From positions 1 to 27,076 of the forward strand of contig CALBHX010000070.1 in assembly GCA_937892925.1 (NCBI GenBank): 27,076 bases of DNA, given 5' to 3'. The translations under genes were made by a program, and so were the position numbers. Position 1 is the first letter of the stretch; each line of letters opens with the position of its first letter. Under the pieces are notes generated by a model that had not been told where the DNA came from, did no database searches, and saw only the letters and a list, made by a program, of their open reading frames with translations. Positions 8,216-16,150 of the stretch are shown here, piece by piece. Source of the stretch: an uncultured Lentisphaeraceae bacterium. Its GTDB lineage: Bacteria; Verrucomicrobiota; Kiritimatiellia; RFP12; DVOR01.

Positions 8216-8244
8216 TTGCTGTCGGGTGAAGATTGGATTATGCT
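8216..8244 (+). promoter_or_regulatory. Candidate promoter of the GH105 gene
   Basis: TTGCTG (8216-8221) and TATGCT (8239-8244) are separated by 17 bases, giving a leader of about 52 bases before the GH105 start. Both boxes are only partial matches to the consensus. Confidence 0.3.
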
Positions 8245-8302
8245 GTGCGTGTTGGCTGGTTCTTGGGCAGTGGATGGTCGAAGAAACGAAAGGATATGAA
8301 CG

Positions 8303-9451
8303 ATGAGAATGTTGCTTACTGCGTGTGCAGTAGTTTCGTTGAGTATAGCGGCCTGGGCGCAGGCGTTGCCTTCGCAGGCTGATATTCGCACGGTGATGCG
8401 TCGTGTGGCGGATTGGCAGGTGCTGAACCAGCCGGCTGTGCGTCATAGCCCGGATAATTGGACGAATGGTGCGCTTTATATTGGTATGCTGGATTGGGGG
8501 GAGTTGGCAGAAGCTGTTGAACGGGATACGGCGTATACACGGTGGGTAGAGGGCATTGGGAATGGGACTGGGTGGCGTCCCGCACCCCCGCGAAAGGGGA
8601 ATGCGTCTCATGCGGACGATTTTACGGTGTGTCAGGCTTGGCTGCGCCTTTACCAACGGTTTGGCGGGAAGGCGCGCATGAGCCCTACGCGTAATCGGAT
8701 TGACAGTATTTTGAAAAATCCTCCGAACGTATCGCTGGATGCGCATGTATTTGCTTCGTTCCAGCGCTGGTGCTGGTGTGACGCGCTCTATATGGCGCCG
8801 CAGGTTTATGCACAGCTGTGGCTGATCACAAAGGATGCGCGCTATATTGAGGCCATGGAGAAGGAGTGGAGAGCTGTAACGGACTATCTTTACGATAAAG
8901 AGGAGCATCTCTTTTACCGTGATTCCCGTTATTTTCCTGATGCGCCCAACAAGCGGTTTGCTCATCGTGAGGCCAATGGCGCCAAAGTGTTCTGGGGGCG
9001 CGGCAATGGTTGGGTGATTGCCGGGCTGGCCAACCTGTTGCGCATTTTGCCTGAAGATTATTCCAATCGCGCTTATTATGAGACACTGTTCAAAGAGCTG
9101 GCGGTGCGGCTGGTTGGGCTTCAGTGTGCGGATGGTTACTGGCATGCGAGCTTGCTTGATCCGGCCAGTTATCCATCACCGGAAACCAGCGCCACCGGAT
9201 TTATCGTTTATGGGCTTGCCTGGGGCGTGAACGAAGGGCTGTTGGATCGGGCGGCTGCACTTCCTGTGATTGTTAAAGGGTGGCAGGCTCTGTGTCAGGC
9301 TGTGGAATCCAATGGTAAGCTTGGTTACGTTCAGCCTATCGGGCAAGACCCGCGCAAGGTAACGCGCGAAATGACAGAAGTGTATGGCGTGGGTGCGTTT
9401 TTACAGGCCGGCGTGCAGGTTCATCGATTGGCGGCCCCAGTGATTAAATAG
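8303..9451 (+). CDS. Secreted GH105-type unsaturated rhamnogalacturonyl hydrolase
   Basis: The 382-residue protein has a signal peptide (MRMLLTACAVVSLSIAAWA, probable cleavage after Ala19) and then an (alpha/alpha)6-barrel of the GH88/GH105 group. Family landmarks are SHADDFTVCQAWLRLYQRFG (102-121), WCWCDALYMAP (157-167), whose Asp160 aligns with the general acid/base Asp143 of YteR, and WGRGNGWVIAGL (231-242). GH105 enzymes release unsaturated galacturonic or glucuronic acid from oligosaccharides left by pectin or rhamnogalacturonan lyases. The exact substrate cannot be told from sequence alone. The signal peptide implies periplasmic action. AAAGGA lies eight bases before the ATG. The gene stands alone, with its own terminator and a long upstream gap, so it is probably regulated separately. 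No transporter or lyase is adjacent. Confidence 0.88.
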   Translation: MRMLLTACAVVSLSIAAWAQALPSQADIRTVMRRVADWQVLNQPAVRHSPDNWTNGALYIGMLDWGELAEAVERDTAYTRWVEGIGNGTGWRPAPPRKGNASHADDFTVCQAWLRLYQRFGGKARMSPTRNRIDSILKNPPNVSLDAHVFASFQRWCWCDALYMAPQVYAQLWLITKDARYIEAMEKEWRAVTDYLYDKEEHLFYRDSRYFPDAPNKRFAHREANGAKVFWGRGNGWVIAGLANLLRILPEDYSNRAYYETLFKELAVRLVGLQCADGYWHASLLDPASYPSPETSATGFIVYGLAWGVNEGLLDRAAALPVIVKGWQALCQAVESNGKLGYVQPIGQDPRKVTREMTEVYGVGAFLQAGVQVHRLAAPVIK

Positions 9452-9478
9452 ATGAACTTGGAAGGGTTTTAACTTATA

Positions 9479-9510
9479 GGGCACCCGGATTTTTCCGGGC
9501 GCCCTTTTTT
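9479..9510 (+). terminator. Rho-independent terminator after the GH105 gene
   Basis: Arms 9479-9489 and 9494-9504 (GGGCACCCGGA/TCCGGGCGCCC, one internal mismatch) with a TTTT loop are followed by six T residues at 9505-9510. It starts 28 bases after the GH105 stop codon. Confidence 0.9.
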
Positions 9511-9544
9511 ATGAGTTAAGCAGATAGGCAAAGCGCCTTTGGCA

Positions 9545-10771
9545 TCAGCAGCTGCGAAAGAGGGTTGCGACAAAAGCGCCATCATGTTCCGGGGTGGGGA
9601 AATAACGCGTTTTCTGCCCGGCCTGGAAGTCTGGGTGGCGGTTTAGGAAGGCGTCTACTTGTGCTTCATCCTCCTCCGGCTCCAGGGAACAGGTGGAGTA
9701 AACTAGGCGCCCGCCAGGTTTCAGCCGGGCGGCACAGGCCTCCAACAACGCTGTCTGTGTGGCGCAGAGTTGACGCATTTTTTGTGGCGACCAGGTCCAA
9801 CGGGCATCCGGGCGGCGTCCCAACACGCCGGTGTTGCTGCAGGGGGCATCCAGTAAAATACGGTCATATGGGGACTCGTCGGGCGGGGGCGGAACGGCCG
9901 CATCGGTACAGGTTAGACGGATAGGCTTGTTGGGTACACACCGCGTCAGGGTGTCGCGCAGGGTTTCTAAACGGCGGGGGCTGACTTCGTTGGCGGTGAG
10001 TACTCCGGCGGGGGCTTCGTGGAAAAGCCGGGCAGCGATTTGGGCGGTCTTTCCTCCGGGAGCAGCACAGGCGTCCAGAATACGCTGCCCCGGGCGGATA
10101 TCCAGCGCTTCAATCGCATGTCGGGTGATGGGGTCTTGCACGACAAAATGTCCTTCCGCATAGCCGGGCAGAAGTGCGACACGTTTCCCTCGCGGAAGTA
10201 CGACGGTGCCCTGCGGGTCATCGGGGTGAGGCGCGCACCCGTTAGGCACAGGATGCGGCGGCAGGGGGCGGATACAGACGGGCGGCGGCATGGCAATGGC
10301 TTCGGCGATTGCCCGAGCACGGGCTTTTCCAAAGGCGGCGATCCACCGGCGCCACAGTTCGGTGGGGAGATTGCGCCGCAGGGGTTCAGGCTCTTTGAGC
10401 AGAGCTTCCGCTAATGTGGAGCGTTCGCGTTGGAGCCGCCGGAGCACGGCATTGACAAAACCCGCAGCGCCTTTTCCAATAGCTTTCGCCGCTTCCACCG
10501 TTTCGGCCACGGCGGCGTGATCGGCCACCCCCGGAAGCACCAGCAGCTGCGCTGCTCCAACCTGCAGGGTGGCGAGGAGATCGCCCTCCGGCAGGCGTTT
10601 AACGCAGCGCTTTAGTGCCCATTCCAGCGAGGCTTTGTTTCGGAGCACGGCGCCGATCAGCTCTTGGGCGAAGGGGCGATCCGGTGTGTCTCCCAGTGCA
10701 TCGAAAGGAAAGAGTCCGCGTGTTTGCCAGAGGGTCAGGGCGAAAATGGCTTGGCGGCGGGCGTTATTCAT
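9545..10771 (-). CDS. rsmB: 16S rRNA (cytosine-5)-methyltransferase RsmB
   Basis: RsmB methylates C967 of 16S rRNA using S-adenosylmethionine. From the ATG at 10771 the protein has 408 residues. An N-terminal NusB-like RNA-binding domain (about 1-130, starting MNNARRQAIFALTLWQ) is joined to a Rossmann methyltransferase domain. The latter has motif I LDACAAPGGKTA (232-243), the DAPCSNTGVLGRRPDARW motif with Cys311, and YSTCSLEPEEDEA with Cys361, the catalytic cysteine of this family. The open frame could be extended upstream by 49 codons, but that piece is only the antisense-frame shadow of the aminotransferase gene. The chosen ATG overlaps the aminotransferase TGA as ATGA, implying translational coupling. 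The middle region (170-195) is proline-rich and somewhat divergent. Confidence 0.93.
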   Translation of the reverse strand: MNNARRQAIFALTLWQTRGLFPFDALGDTPDRPFAQELIGAVLRNKASLEWALKRCVKRLPEGDLLATLQVGAAQLLVLPGVADHAAVAETVEAAKAIGKGAAGFVNAVLRRLQRERSTLAEALLKEPEPLRRNLPTELWRRWIAAFGKARARAIAEAIAMPPPVCIRPLPPHPVPNGCAPHPDDPQGTVVLPRGKRVALLPGYAEGHFVVQDPITRHAIEALDIRPGQRILDACAAPGGKTAQIAARLFHEAPAGVLTANEVSPRRLETLRDTLTRCVPNKPIRLTCTDAAVPPPPDESPYDRILLDAPCSNTGVLGRRPDARWTWSPQKMRQLCATQTALLEACAARLKPGGRLVYSTCSLEPEEDEAQVDAFLNRHPDFQAGQKTRYFPTPEHDGAFVATLFRSC

Positions 10772-11964
10772 GGGGCTGAGAACTCCGCCATGGCGGCCTT
10801 GAACGCTTCTGCAGAGCGGGTGATGATGGACAGATCCACTGCGCAGCAGAGGCGAATGTAACCGGGCATGCCAAATCCGCGCCCCGGCACGGCAATCACG
10901 CCGTGTTTCATCAGGCATTGGCAGAAGGCCACATCGTCTCCGCCGGGAGCTTCGGGGAAAAAGTAGAAGGCGCCGCGCGGCAGGGAGAACCGAAGCCCTG
11001 CCTGCGACAGGACGGTAGCCATTGCTTTTCGGCGGGCATCGTAAATGGTGAGATCTACCTGTTCATGAAGCAGGCCGAGGGCAAGTTTCTGGCCAAGGAT
11101 GGGGGCATTCACGTAGCCGAGCGTCCGGTTTGTGAGGGTGAGGGCGGCGAGCAGGGTCTCGACACCCTCTAATGCGGGATTGACGGCTACATAACCAACG
11201 CGTTCACCTGCCAGCGAGAGGCTTTTGGAGAAGGAGCCAAGCACCACAGAGAAGGGGGAGAGCGGCAGCACGGGCGGTACATTGGCACCATCGAAGGCAA
11301 AGACGCGGTAGGGCTCGTCAAAAAGCAGATAAATGGGGCGTTTCCGCGCGTCATTCAGGGTGTTGACTGCGGAAGCTAGGTGCTGGAGCGCTGCTTGGGA
11401 GTAAATGGCGCCGGTTGGATTGTTGGGTGAGTTCAGGAGCACCACGCGTGTTCGGTCAGTAACCTGCGCCAATAAAGCGGCGGGATCCAGCGCAAAGTCC
11501 GGCCCCTGCATGGGAACGGGGCGGAGCTTACCGCCGAAGTGCCCGCAATAAAACCCGTATTCTACGAAATAGGGCGCAGGTACGAGTACTTCATCGCCGG
11601 GCTCGAGCACAGCGCGGAAAAATGCGACGAGGGCGCCTGCTGCTCCTACGGTGGCGAGGATATGTTTCCCCTCCAGGGGGACTTCTTGTTCGTGCGAGAG
11701 TTTTTGCGCCAAGGCTTCCCGGAAGGCGGGCAATCCTGCGTTTGGCATATAGCCCAGCCCGCAGGGCTTCACGACAGAATCTGCCAGTGCGTGCAGGACT
11801 TCCCGGGCTTTAGCCGGCGGCGGTACATCCGGATTGCCCAGAGAGAAGTCAAAGACCTGATCTGCTCCGCGCGTTCGCCGCAGGTCGTTCCCAGCTTCAA
11901 ACATCCGCCGAATCCAGGAGGCGTTGGTCATAGCATTTTCGATGTCGGCTGCGATCAGTTGCAT
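10768..11964 (-). CDS. Class I/II pyridoxal-phosphate aminotransferase
   Basis: This 398-residue protein is a fold-type I aminotransferase. Visible landmarks are DFSLGNPDVPPP (39-50), GYMPNAGLPAFREALA (71-86), the NSPNNPTG motif (178-185), DEPY (216-219) and the PLP-binding lysine in SFSKSLSLAGERVGYV (Lys247). The C-terminal motif GFGMPGYIRLCCAVD carries the carboxylate-binding arginine. The general fold and chemistry are certain. The amino acid substrate is not: aspartate, aromatic or another amino acid are all possible. AAGGA lies ten bases before the ATG, in the 14-base gap behind adenine deaminase, and the stop overlaps the rsmB start. The operon context gives no pathway clue, since its neighbours act on purine, RNA and an unknown nuclease substrate. 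Confidence 0.9.
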   Translation of the reverse strand: MQLIAADIENAMTNASWIRRMFEAGNDLRRTRGADQVFDFSLGNPDVPPPAKAREVLHALADSVVKPCGLGYMPNAGLPAFREALAQKLSHEQEVPLEGKHILATVGAAGALVAFFRAVLEPGDEVLVPAPYFVEYGFYCGHFGGKLRPVPMQGPDFALDPAALLAQVTDRTRVVLLNSPNNPTGAIYSQAALQHLASAVNTLNDARKRPIYLLFDEPYRVFAFDGANVPPVLPLSPFSVVLGSFSKSLSLAGERVGYVAVNPALEGVETLLAALTLTNRTLGYVNAPILGQKLALGLLHEQVDLTIYDARRKAMATVLSQAGLRFSLPRGAFYFFPEAPGGDDVAFCQCLMKHGVIAVPGRGFGMPGYIRLCCAVDLSIITRSAEAFKAAMAEFSAP

Positions 11965-11978
11965 GAGAGATCCTTGAT

Positions 11979-13625
11979 TTAGAGTGAAACGGAAGTGTAG
12001 CCGCTCAGCGTGAGGCGGGCTGCAGGAATGACTGGCAGGGGTAGAAAGGCCAGGGAGAGGAAGGGTGAAGAAAGCGGTGTTCCGGTTTCGCGGGCGGCCT
12101 GCCGCAGGGTGGCCAGCGCATCGGCCGCTTCCGCCACGGAGCCGGTGCTCATTAGCCCGCCTAGAGGCAGCGGCAGGCAGGCGGTTACGGTTCCTTCGCA
12201 GGCTACGGCAAAGCCGCCTCCGCAGGCTCGGACGGCGTTGGCTGCAAGTGCCATATCGGCAGCGGAAGCGCCTACGACACAGAGGTTGTGTGAATCGTGC
12301 CCAACGGTGGAAGCCAGTGCGCCGCGGCGGAGCCCGAAGCCATGAACCCAGGCGCGGCCAATCTGCCCACTATGCCCGTGGCGTTCAATCAGCGCCCCAA
12401 TAGCCAGATCGTCTTGGGCGGCCTCCCAGTCAAGCACATCGGTGAGGAGCTGCCCGTCTCGGACGCCAATAACGGCGCCAGGTGGTGGAGGTATGAAGTC
12501 TTGAGCGTTCCATTCACGGCCATGAACCGTGTGCAGAAAGGCGGAATAATCCGGCTCGGGGGGGCGTTCAGCGAGACGGGCCTCGGTTACTTCCTGCCCG
12601 CTGCAGAACACGCGTTCGGCGCGGCATTCGGCGAGATCTGGCATCAGCAGCAGGTCGGCTGCGTAACCTGGGGCGATCAGTCCGCGGTTTCGCCAACCAA
12701 AGTGCCGTGCGGGCGTCAGGCATGCAGCCCGATAAACGGCTAAGGGGTCGCATCCGGCTTCGATTGCTAGGCGCACGGCGGCATCCAAATGTCCGCGTTC
12801 TACGATATTTAAGGGGTCGGCATCGTCTGTACACAGGCACAGCCGGTCGCACAGCGTGGGGGAAAAGAGGGAGGTGAGCGCCTTGAGATCGCGCCCAACG
12901 CTTCCCAGCCGCAGAAAAAGGGTCCACCCCAGCCGCAGTTTGGTTACGGCTTCGGCGACGGAGGAGCATTCGTGGTCGTTGGTGACACCTATGGCAGCCA
13001 GGGCGTTGATGGCGTCTGGGGAGACGCCGGGAGCGTGCCCATCGATGGGGTGCTTATGGAAAGCGGCGGCTTTGGCGAGGGTATCGGGGTCTTTTCCCAG
13101 TACACCGGGCACGTTCATCAACTCGGCCAGTGCACAGCCGGCGGAGGCGTAGGGGGCGATATCTGCGGCGGGAAGGTGGGCTCCGGCCTGTTCGCTTGGC
13201 AGTGCGGGTACACAGGAGGGGATTTGCACCTGCAAGTGCAGGATCATACGGGCAGCACATTGCCGGAAGTATTCGATAGCGGGTATGCCGCAAACATTGG
13301 CCAGCTCGTGTGGATCACACACGGCATTTACTACGCCTCGGCGTAAAACGGCTTCTTCCCAGGCATAGGGGCGAACGAGGGAGGATTCAATGTGGCAATG
13401 GGCATCAGTTAGTCCTGGCGTAAGGGTGAGCCCACGGGCATCGATCTCGTTCTTCCCGTGATAGTCGTTCCCAACGGCTGCGATGCGATTGCCAACCAGG
13501 GCGACATCGGCAGTGAGGAGTTCGCCGGTGATCAGGTTAAAGACGCGGCCGCCGCGGATGGCCACATCGGCCGGTTTGCGGCGGACGGCTACATCGATCA
13601 GTTGGCTTGGGGCGGGCATGGCCAT
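11979..13625 (-). CDS. ade: Adenine deaminase
   Basis: Adenine deaminase converts adenine to hypoxanthine and ammonia in purine salvage; it is a metal-dependent amidohydrolase. From the ATG at 13625 the protein has 548 residues, the normal size. Family motifs are PGLTDAHCHIESSLVRP (metal-binding HxH), VCDPHELANVCGI, IDGHAPGVSPDAINALAA, GVTNDHECSSVAEAVTKLR and CTDDADPLNIVERGHLDAAV. The C-terminal domain has the Ade-specific DSHNLCVVGASAADM and LPLGGLMS segments. The start follows a GGAGGTG Shine-Dalgarno sequence that lies inside the end of the upstream metallo-hydrolase gene, whose stop codon is four bases away. A longer open frame reaching 13685 would overlap that gene without a ribosome-binding site. 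The residue after CTDD is Ala, where many family members have Arg; otherwise nothing is unusual. Confidence 0.95.
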   Translation of the reverse strand: MAMPAPSQLIDVAVRRKPADVAIRGGRVFNLITGELLTADVALVGNRIAAVGNDYHGKNEIDARGLTLTPGLTDAHCHIESSLVRPYAWEEAVLRRGVVNAVCDPHELANVCGIPAIEYFRQCAARMILHLQVQIPSCVPALPSEQAGAHLPAADIAPYASAGCALAELMNVPGVLGKDPDTLAKAAAFHKHPIDGHAPGVSPDAINALAAIGVTNDHECSSVAEAVTKLRLGWTLFLRLGSVGRDLKALTSLFSPTLCDRLCLCTDDADPLNIVERGHLDAAVRLAIEAGCDPLAVYRAACLTPARHFGWRNRGLIAPGYAADLLLMPDLAECRAERVFCSGQEVTEARLAERPPEPDYSAFLHTVHGREWNAQDFIPPPPGAVIGVRDGQLLTDVLDWEAAQDDLAIGALIERHGHSGQIGRAWVHGFGLRRGALASTVGHDSHNLCVVGASAADMALAANAVRACGGGFAVACEGTVTACLPLPLGGLMSTGSVAEAADALATLRQAARETGTPLSSPFLSLAFLPLPVIPAARLTLSGYTSVSL

Positions 13626-13629
13626 GGTG

Positions 13630-14418
13630 TTACACCTCCATCCAGTCAAGCGGTGTATTCTGTTGCGCCACGGTGAGTGCCACATCTTCGCGATGGAGAG
13701 TCTGCAAGGTGTGGCGCATCACCTGTAAGGCGACGTCGGGCTGGTTGCAGTCGAGGGAAAGATGCGCCAGAATCAGTTGGCACAGCTGCGGCGGGCAGAC
13801 GTGCGCGATCAATTGACTGGCCTGTTCATTGGAGAGGTGCCCAGAGGTGCCTGAGATTCGAGAAACGAGTGAATAGGGCCGGCCGGATGTTCGCAGCAGA
13901 TCCAGATCATGGTTGGATTCCAGTATGAGTGAATGGCACTGCGCGATGGCAAGTGCCACGGATTGCGTGGGAGTCCCCAGGTCAGTAAAATAACCGAGCT
14001 GCCGCTCGCCATCAGAAAGGGTGAAGGCTACCGGCTCGGCAGTATCGTGTGGAATCTGCACGGGGCAAACGGTTAGTGCTCCCAACGCAAACGGCACGCC
14101 CGATTCAAAGAGGGCAAAGGCTGGGGGCTCGCGTTTGGCCTGCAGGCATTGCCGCTCGACTACCGAGGCGGTGCCTTCATTGGCATAAACGGGAAGATGA
14201 TACCGCGCGGCGAAGCGATCCAGCCCTCCGATGTGGTCGGTATGTTCGTGCGTGATTAGAATAGCATCCAATCCAGCTGGGTCTATTCCGCGCGCCGCCA
14301 GGCGCTGCTCTAGTGCCCGGCAGGAAAGCCCGGCATCAATTAACAGGCGTACACCGCCGCCTTCCACATAGGTGGCGTTACCCTTGCTTCCAGAAGCCAA
14401 AACACAAAATCGCATCAT
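13630..14418 (-). CDS. WalJ/YycJ-type metallo-beta-lactamase-fold hydrolase
   Basis: The 262-residue protein belongs to the YycJ/WalJ (VicX) group of the metallo-beta-lactamase superfamily. It begins RFCVLASGSKGNATYVEGGG, has the metal motif ITHEHTDHIGGL (His57, His59, Asp61, His62) and later QIPHDTAEPVAFTL, FTDLG, LILESNHD and SGHLSNEQA, all typical of that subgroup. Family members are reported or predicted to be DNA-directed 5'-exonucleases connected with repair or, in Gram-positives, cell-wall signalling. No WalRK two-component genes are next to it here. It is the first gene of the operon with ade, the aminotransferase and rsmB. A second ATG follows immediately (14415). The upstream TAGAAT (complement of 14426-14431) lies so close that the transcript may have almost no leader, and no Shine-Dalgarno sequence is seen. 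Confidence 0.88.
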   Translation of the reverse strand: MMRFCVLASGSKGNATYVEGGGVRLLIDAGLSCRALEQRLAARGIDPAGLDAILITHEHTDHIGGLDRFAARYHLPVYANEGTASVVERQCLQAKREPPAFALFESGVPFALGALTVCPVQIPHDTAEPVAFTLSDGERQLGYFTDLGTPTQSVALAIAQCHSLILESNHDLDLLRTSGRPYSLVSRISGTSGHLSNEQASQLIAHVCPPQLCQLILAHLSLDCNQPDVALQVMRHTLQTLHREDVALTVAQQNTPLDWMEV

Positions 14419-14425
14419 GCTGTTT

Positions 14426-14431
14426 ATTCTA
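14426..14431 (-). promoter_or_regulatory. Possible -10 box for the walJ-like operon (near-leaderless)
   Basis: TAGAAT on the minus strand ends seven bases before the ATG at 14418, so the expected transcription start falls at or next to the start codon. The -35 region is poor. This is offered only because no ribosome-binding site is present. Confidence 0.3.
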
Positions 14432-14561
14432 ACACAGGGTACGCACGGAGAAAACCGGGCGATCGTGTGAAACGGTTACGGATTTATTGCTTTGGGGTAA
14501 ATGGGGCTCACATTTGGGATCGGAGCTCTAACTCATAAGTGGGGGGATGATGGGATTTAGC

Positions 14562-14605
14562 CGGGGCGGCAATGAAGAGGGATACTTTGTTGGCCGCCCG
14601 TTTTA
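14562..14605 (+). terminator. Terminator-like hairpin upstream of the gdhA promoter
   Basis: Arms 14562-14572 (CGGGGCGGCAA) and 14590-14600 (TTGGCCGCCCG) pair with two single-base bulges and are followed by TTTTA. It lies in the 303-base gap between the divergent walJ-like and gdhA genes and upstream of the probable gdhA promoter, so it terminates no known gene on this strand. It may end a small RNA that starts in 14432-14550, or act as an attenuator on a longer gdhA transcript. The rest of the gap shows nothing else I can identify. Confidence 0.45.
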
Positions 14606-14648
14606 TTCATGCCGGGCATTTGTCATAAGCGTATAGGAGTAAAAATAT

Positions 14649-14678
14649 TTGCGGGTGAGGACGGGTTCATGGTAAAAT
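14649..14678 (+). promoter_or_regulatory. Candidate gdhA promoter
   Basis: TTGCGG (14649-14654) and TAAAAT (14673-14678) are spaced by 18 bases. This predicts a start near 14685 and a leader of about 37 bases, consistent with the downstream gdhA start at 14722 and against the earlier in-frame ATG at 14677, which lies inside the -10 box. Confidence 0.5.
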
Positions 14679-14721
14679 GCTCCCCCGGTTTGCGGAACAG
14701 AAGACAAACGAAAGGTTGAAG

Positions 14722-16065
14722 ATGAATCAGTATGTTGCGCGGGTGCTTGAAGAGACGATTGCTAAAAACGCCCATGAGCGGGAGTTCATTCAAGCGGTTA
14801 CGGAAGTTTTCGGTTCATTGGAGTCGGTGATTGCTTCAGATGCACGGTATGAAAAGTATGCGATTTTGGAGCGGATCGTGGAGCCTGAGCGTGTGATTCA
14901 GTTCCGCGTGCCGTGGGTGGATGATCAGGGAAAATATCGGGTGAACCGCGGGTTCCGTGTGCAGTTCAATTCTGCGATAGGCCCGTATAAAGGCGGATTA
15001 CGGTTGCATCCTTCCGTGAACCTCGGCATTCTGAAGTTCCTTGGTTTTGAACAGGTGTTCAAGAACTCTTTAACCACGCTTCCAATGGGCGGCGGCAAGG
15101 GCGGTTCAGACTTTGATCCTAAGGGTAAAAGCGATAATGAGGTGATGCGTTTTTGTCAGAGCTTTATGACCGAGCTTTTCCGCCATATTGGTGCGGATAC
15201 GGATGTGCCTGCCGGAGATATCGGCACGGGTGCGCGCGAGATCGGTTTCATGTTCGGGCAATACAAGCGCTTGGCGAATGAGTTTACCGGCGTGTTGACC
15301 GGCAAGGGGCTTACATGGGGCGGATCGCTGATTCGTCCAGAAGCGACGGGATATGGCCTCATTTATTTTGCGGACAACATGATGAAGGCGGCTGGCAATA
15401 CGCTTGCCGGTAAGACTTGCGTTGTCTCCGGATCGGGCAATGTGGCGCAGTTTGCGGTGCAAAAGCTGCAGCAGCTTGGGGCGAAAGTGGTTACCCTCTC
15501 GGATTCCAATGGTTTTATCTATGATCCGGATGGGATTGACGCGGAAAAGCTTGCTTATGTGATGGAACTTAAGAACATCAAGCGCGGCCGCATTAGCGAA
15601 TATGTCAAGCAATATCCTTCGGCCACGTATACTGCCGATGCGAAGCCCTGGAGCGTGGTGTGTGATTGCGCCTTCCCCTGTGCTACGCAGAATGAGCTTG
15701 ATGGTGAGGCGGCCAAGACGTTGGTGGCTAATGGGTGCAAGCTGGTTGCGGAAGGCGCTAACATGCCTTCAACGATGGAGGCGATTGAAACATTTCAGGC
15801 GGCAGGCATTCTCTATGCTCCCGGGAAGGCTTCCAATGCCGGCGGCGTGGCGACTTCCGGGTTGGAGATGTGCCAAAATTCAATGCGTCTTGCCTGGACT
15901 GCAGAAGAAGTGGATGCCCGCTTGAAGGGAATCATGAAGGCCATTCATGATAATGCGTATGGCACTGCCGAGCGCTTTGGCAAGAAGGGGGATTACCTCT
16001 TTGGTGCAAATGTTGCCGGATTTGTGAAGGTGGCGGATGCCATGATTGCTCAGGGGCATTGCTAA
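14722..16065 (+). CDS. gdhA: NADP-type glutamate dehydrogenase
   Basis: GdhA reductively aminates 2-oxoglutarate with ammonia to glutamate in the cytoplasm. From the ATG at 14722 the protein has 447 residues, the same length as E. coli GdhA and closely similar throughout. Motifs include VEPERVIQFRVPWVDDQG, the substrate region SAIGPYKGGLRLHPSVNLG, LPMGGGKGGSDFDPKGKS with the catalytic lysine, DVPAGDIGTGAREIG, the nucleotide-binding GSGNVAQFA and the C-terminal NAGGVATSGLEM. The frame is open back to an ATG at 14677, but that ATG is part of the probable -10 box, and a GAAAGG Shine-Dalgarno sequence precedes 14722. The gene stands alone between a divergent operon and a terminator. The hexameric small-subunit type usually works in the biosynthetic direction with NADPH; coenzyme use was not tested residue by residue. 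Confidence 0.97.
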   Translation: MNQYVARVLEETIAKNAHEREFIQAVTEVFGSLESVIASDARYEKYAILERIVEPERVIQFRVPWVDDQGKYRVNRGFRVQFNSAIGPYKGGLRLHPSVNLGILKFLGFEQVFKNSLTTLPMGGGKGGSDFDPKGKSDNEVMRFCQSFMTELFRHIGADTDVPAGDIGTGAREIGFMFGQYKRLANEFTGVLTGKGLTWGGSLIRPEATGYGLIYFADNMMKAAGNTLAGKTCVVSGSGNVAQFAVQKLQQLGAKVVTLSDSNGFIYDPDGIDAEKLAYVMELKNIKRGRISEYVKQYPSATYTADAKPWSVVCDCAFPCATQNELDGEAAKTLVANGCKLVAEGANMPSTMEAIETFQAAGILYAPGKASNAGGVATSGLEMCQNSMRLAWTAEEVDARLKGIMKAIHDNAYGTAERFGKKGDYLFGANVAGFVKVADAMIAQGHC

Positions 16066-16092
16066 CGCCCTTTTATTCCTCATCAGGGAAAG

Positions 16093-16126
16093 AAAGCCGC
16101 ACCTGTTTTGGGTGCGGTTTTCTTTT
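16093..16126 (+). terminator. Terminator between gdhA and metF
   Basis: A CCGCACC/GGTGCGG core stem (16097-16103 with 16111-16117), extended by A-T pairs and a G-T pair, has a seven-base loop and is followed by TTTTCTTTT. On the minus strand the flanking CTTTCTTT run could also support termination of metF, which ends 25 bases away. Confidence 0.85.
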
Positions 16127-16150
16127 GCAGGAGGGGGGAACTCCGCGAGG

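Noticed and set aside
8195..9145. Long minus-strand open frame (316 codons) opposite the GH105 gene
   Set aside because: It is rich in Arg, His, Pro and Thr in the way of an antisense shadow, has no ribosome-binding site or protein motif, and covers a gene with clear family motifs.
10772..10918. 49-codon N-terminal extension of rsmB
   Set aside because: It lies inside the aminotransferase gene in another frame and has no ribosome-binding site; the ATGA overlap start gives the family's normal N-terminus.
14677..14721. Earlier in-frame ATG for gdhA
   Set aside because: It overlaps the probable -10 box and adds 15 residues absent from the family; the ATG at 14722 has a ribosome-binding site and gives exactly 447 residues.
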